Of a stretch of DNA of 15,068 nt, positions 13,454 to 15,068 are shown in pieces. This DNA comes from Caldifarciminota bacterium (GTDB lineage: Bacteria; Hydrothermota; Hydrothermia; B15-G9; DRBW01). The DNA lies in contig DRBW01000074.1 of NCBI GenBank assembly GCA_011042705.1, forward strand, positions 1-15,068, read 5' to 3'. Below the pieces are notes generated by a model that saw only the letters and a program-made list of their open reading frames with translations, had not been told where the DNA came from and made no database searches. The first letter of the stretch is position 1, and every line of letters starts with the position of its first letter. Position numbers and translations under genes: made by a program.

Positions 13454-14540
13454 GAAAACTCCGTTAAATGAGGCACACAAAAAACTGGGCGCCAGGATGG
13501 TGCCCTTCGCTGGTTTCGAGATGCCCGTTCTCTACAGGAGCATAATCGACGAGCATCTCTGGGTCCGGGAGAAAGCCGGGCTTTTCGACGTTTCTCACAT
13601 GGGGGAGATCGAAGTTAAAGGCCCCAGGGCCCTCGAATTCGTGAGCTACATAACTTCCAATGATCCGGCAAGGCTCGAGCTGTTCCAGGTGCAGTATTCC
13701 ACCTTTTTGAAAGATGACGGGGGGATAATCGATGATCTCCTCGTGTATCGGCTTGAGGACGGCTTTCTGCTCGTTGTGAACGCCTCAAACACCGAGAAGG
13801 ACTACAACTGGGTCATGGAGCATAAGTTCTCCGAAGGCGTCACGATCAGGAACCTCTCCGATGAGGTAGGGGAACTCGCCCTACAGGGCCCTCTCGCCGA
13901 GGAGGTGCTTCAGCCGCTGACGGATATAGATCTCAGCAAAATGGGATATTACCGGGCGGCGAGAGGGAAGGTCATGGGGAAGGACGCCCTTGTGTCGAGG
14001 ACGGGATACACGGGCGAGGACGGCTTCGAGATATATCTGACGCCGGAGGATACAGAGGAGGTATTCTGGAAGCTTCTGGAGTCGGATCAGGTGAAGCCCG
14101 CGGGACTGGGGGCCCGGGACACTCTGAGGCTCGAGATGGGCTATTGTCTTTATGGAAACGACATCGACGAGTCCACAAATCCACTGGAGGCAGGTTTGCG
14201 CTGGATCGTGGCCTTTGACAAGGGCGATTTCATCGGGAAAGAAGCTCTTTTGAGGATAAAAGAGTCTGGCATCAGGCGAAAGAGGGTCGGTTTCATCACG
14301 GAGGCTCCCGGGGCAATACCCCGTCAACATCAGAAGATCTATCGGGAAGAGGAGGCTGTGGGCGAGGTCACAAGCGGGACCTTTTCGCCTTCCCTGAAAA
14401 GGGGCATAGGCATGGGCTACGTCCCCAGGGAGATGGCGAAGAGGGAGACGAAGCTCGCCGTGGAGATCCGCGGCAAGAAGGAAGCCGCAGAAATAGTGAG
14501 CATGCCCTTCTACAAGGAAGGGACCGTGAAGAAGCCCTGA
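13446..14540 (+). CDS. gcvT: glycine cleavage system T protein (aminomethyltransferase)
   Basis: THF-dependent aminomethyltransferase of 364 aa. It releases ammonia from the aminomethyl group carried by lipoyl-GcvH and forms 5,10-methylene-THF. Family blocks are complete: LKKTPLNEAHKKLGARMVPF at the N-terminus, FDVSHMGEIEVKGPRA (about 47-62), GGIIDDL with the catalytic Asp (about 96-97), SRTGYTGEDGFEI (184-196), GLGARDTLRLEMG (220-232) and the C-terminal TSGTFSPSLKRGIGMGYV. Length is typical. It overlaps the end of the DUF89 gene, so translation is probably coupled. gcvH and gcvP are not in the window, and no glycine riboswitch is seen upstream; the tandem aptamer would need space that the overlap does not allow. 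An alternative start is the ATG at 13443. Confidence 0.95.
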   Translation: MLKKTPLNEAHKKLGARMVPFAGFEMPVLYRSIIDEHLWVREKAGLFDVSHMGEIEVKGPRALEFVSYITSNDPARLELFQVQYSTFLKDDGGIIDDLLVYRLEDGFLLVVNASNTEKDYNWVMEHKFSEGVTIRNLSDEVGELALQGPLAEEVLQPLTDIDLSKMGYYRAARGKVMGKDALVSRTGYTGEDGFEIYLTPEDTEEVFWKLLESDQVKPAGLGARDTLRLEMGYCLYGNDIDESTNPLEAGLRWIVAFDKGDFIGKEALLRIKESGIRRKRVGFITEAPGAIPRQHQKIYREEEAVGEVTSGTFSPSLKRGIGMGYVPREMAKRETKLAVEIRGKKEAAEIVSMPFYKEGTVKKP

Positions 14541-14555
14541 ATCAATCGAAACAGC

Positions 14556-14584
14556 TTGACTGTGTGTCTCTTATAAACTATAAT
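14556..14584 (+). promoter_or_regulatory. promoter of hup operon
   Basis: TTGACT (14556-14561), 17 bp and TATAAT (14579-14584): 11 of 12 consensus bases. The start would be near 14591, giving a leader of about 38 nt that contains a small hairpin. It begins 16 nt after the gcvT stop; no terminator is seen between. Confidence 0.8.
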
Positions 14585-14601
14585 AGCCTCAGGTTTTTCG
14601 G

Positions 14602-14618
14602 CTTTCACAAAATGAAAG
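14602..14618 (+). promoter_or_regulatory. leader inverted repeat touching the hup ribosome site
   Basis: CTTTCA-caaaa-TGAAAG is a perfect 6-bp stem with a 5-nt loop in the hup leader. Its 3' arm includes AAAG, the first part of the AAAGGGGGT ribosome site (14615-14623). It could slow initiation or mark a feedback site, but the stem is A-T rich and weak. Confidence 0.35.
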
Positions 14619-14628
14619 GGGGTAAGCG

Positions 14629-14901
14629 ATGACGAAGGCAGATTTGATCGCTGATATCGCAAACAGAACCGGACTACCTAAGAAGGAAGTGGCAGAAGTG
14701 GTAAACGCTCTGTTCGCTTCTTTGAAAGAAGCCTTTGCCAGAAAGGAGAGGGTGGAACTCAGGGGCTTCGGCATATTCACGACCAAGGTGAGGAAACCGA
14801 GAGTCGGACGGAATCCGAAGACCAGGGAAGAGGTCAGGATACCCCAGAGGAACGTGGTGGTATTTAAGCCCTCAAAGATAGTCAAAGAGAAGGTGAACTA
14901 G
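14629..14901 (+). CDS. hup: HU-family DNA-binding protein
   Basis: Histone-like nucleoid protein of 90 aa, the usual HU/IHF length. It works as a dimer that bends and wraps DNA. The N-terminal helices carry MTKADLIADIA and GLPKKEVAEVVNALF. The saddle begins at RVELRGFGIFTTK (41-53), and the DNA-embracing arm has GRNPKTREEVRIP (60-72) with the intercalating Pro 63. It ends FKPSKIVKEKVN. It looks like HU and not a dedicated IHF subunit, but sequence alone does not exclude either. The ATG follows AAAGGGGGT at 5 nt and a near-consensus promoter, so strong expression is expected. A very small basic gene follows 11 nt after the stop in the same unit. Confidence 0.95.
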   Translation: MTKADLIADIANRTGLPKKEVAEVVNALFASLKEAFARKERVELRGFGIFTTKVRKPRVGRNPKTREEVRIPQRNVVVFKPSKIVKEKVN

Positions 14902-14912
14902 GAGATAACTTT

Positions 14913-15002
14913 ATGCCCTGTGGAAGGAAAAGGAAAAGAAAGAAGATCAAGAAGCACAAGCTTAAGAAAAGAAGGAAGAGGGACAGACACAAGAAGAAAT
15001 GA
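14913..15002 (+). CDS. tiny basic ribosomal protein, bS22/mS38 (AURKAIP1/COX24) type
   Basis: A 29-aa protein, MPCGRKRKRKKIKKHKLKKR followed by RKRDRHKKK; 21 of 29 residues are Lys, Arg or His by count from position 5 on. The spacing KRKKI-KHK-KKR-KR-RH-KK resembles the AURKAIP1/COX24 domain, seen in mitochondrial small-subunit protein mS38 and in mycobacterial bS22, which sits in the 30S subunit near the decoding region. AGGAG (14900-14904) lies 8 nt before the ATG and overlaps the hup stop, and its own stop overlaps the next ATG as ATGA. Both facts support a real, translated gene. Single Cys at residue 3. An alternative is another small basic RNA-binding peptide; the Thermus Thx sequence is less similar. 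Confidence 0.75.
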   Translation: MPCGRKRKRKKIKKHKLKKRRKRDRHKKK

Positions 15003-15068
15003 GAGCCGTAGTGCTCTCTGATACTCATATTCCCAGGAGAGCGCGAGATCTTCCAGAGGAACTCTGGA
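14999..15068 (+). CDS. YfcE/MJ0936-like metallophosphoesterase, N-terminal fragment
   Basis: Only the first 23 codons are in the window: MRAVVLSDTHIPRRARDLPE and then ELW. The opening strand ending in SDTH (residues 7-10) gives the first metal-binding Asp and His of calcineurin-like phosphoesterases. The continuation IPRRARDLPEEL is the pattern of the YfcE/MJ0936 subfamily of small phosphodiesterases. The ATG overlaps the preceding stop by 4 nt, so it is the third gene of the hup unit. The substrate cannot be told; the rest of the active site lies beyond the right edge. Confidence 0.85.
   Translation, partial: MRAVVLSDTHIPRRARDLPEELW

Noticed and set aside
1..15068. CRISPR array, tRNA/rRNA genes, insertion sequences, toxin-antitoxin or phage-defence genes
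   Set aside because: No regularly spaced repeats, cloverleaf-like segments, terminal inverted repeats with a transposase, or defence-type genes were found on either strand.

Overview
The window reads as ordinary, tightly packed chromosome of a diderm (LPS-type) bacterium. Evidence for a Gram-negative envelope is an LptE-like lipoprotein gene, a predicted outer-membrane beta-barrel fusion protein and YajC. AGG is the preferred arginine codon and ATA is common for isoleucine. With the many charged, Lys/Glu/Arg-rich proteins and the DUF89 protein, this hints at a thermophilic, deep-branching or candidate-phylum lineage, but I cannot name the phylum. No CRISPR array, tRNA, rRNA, insertion sequence or phage gene was seen.

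Layout. The left edge (1-126, minus) holds the N-terminus of a class-III PLP aminotransferase, divergent from everything else. A 205-nt divergent promoter region follows, then six apparent plus-strand transcription units. (1) lptE - rlmD - rlmN - SPL-like radical SAM gene (332-4076): envelope assembly plus two Fe-S rRNA methyltransferases, with 1-nt gaps or overlaps. (2) A single hsp20 gene with its own promoter and a strong Rho-independent terminator (4129-4626). (3) An M23 peptidase gene overlapping a 928-aa gene for a fused peptidase-MA / TolB-like propeller / BamA-like barrel protein (4838-8525). (4) yajC - def - fmt (8601-10437): preprotein translocase accessory plus the formyl-Met initiation and deformylation pair. 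(5) An EF-G paralogue - DUF89 metal phosphatase - gcvT (10525-14540). (6) hup (HU) - a 29-codon bS22/mS38-like ribosomal protein gene - a YfcE-like metallophosphoesterase gene cut by the right edge (14629-15068).

Almost every unit starts behind a recognisable housekeeping-sigma promoter with a 17-bp spacer. Two of them, in front of the M23 gene and the EF-G paralogue, match TTGACA-17-TATAAT exactly. This clear promoter grammar helps fix starts: it shows, for example, that the apparent TTG start at 10462 is a -35 box and not a codon.

The points most worth a second look are: the three-part peptidase/propeller/barrel protein and its coupling to a periplasmic M23 peptidase; the EF-G paralogue with Thr in place of the guanine-specifying Asp of NKxD and Tyr in place of the catalytic switch-II His; the tiny bS22/mS38-like gene; the hairpin-rich 160 nt between the hsp20 terminator and the M23 promoter; and several unusual starts (lptE without a Shine-Dalgarno, fmt with no good start). 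I did not find a convincing wholly new multi-gene system.
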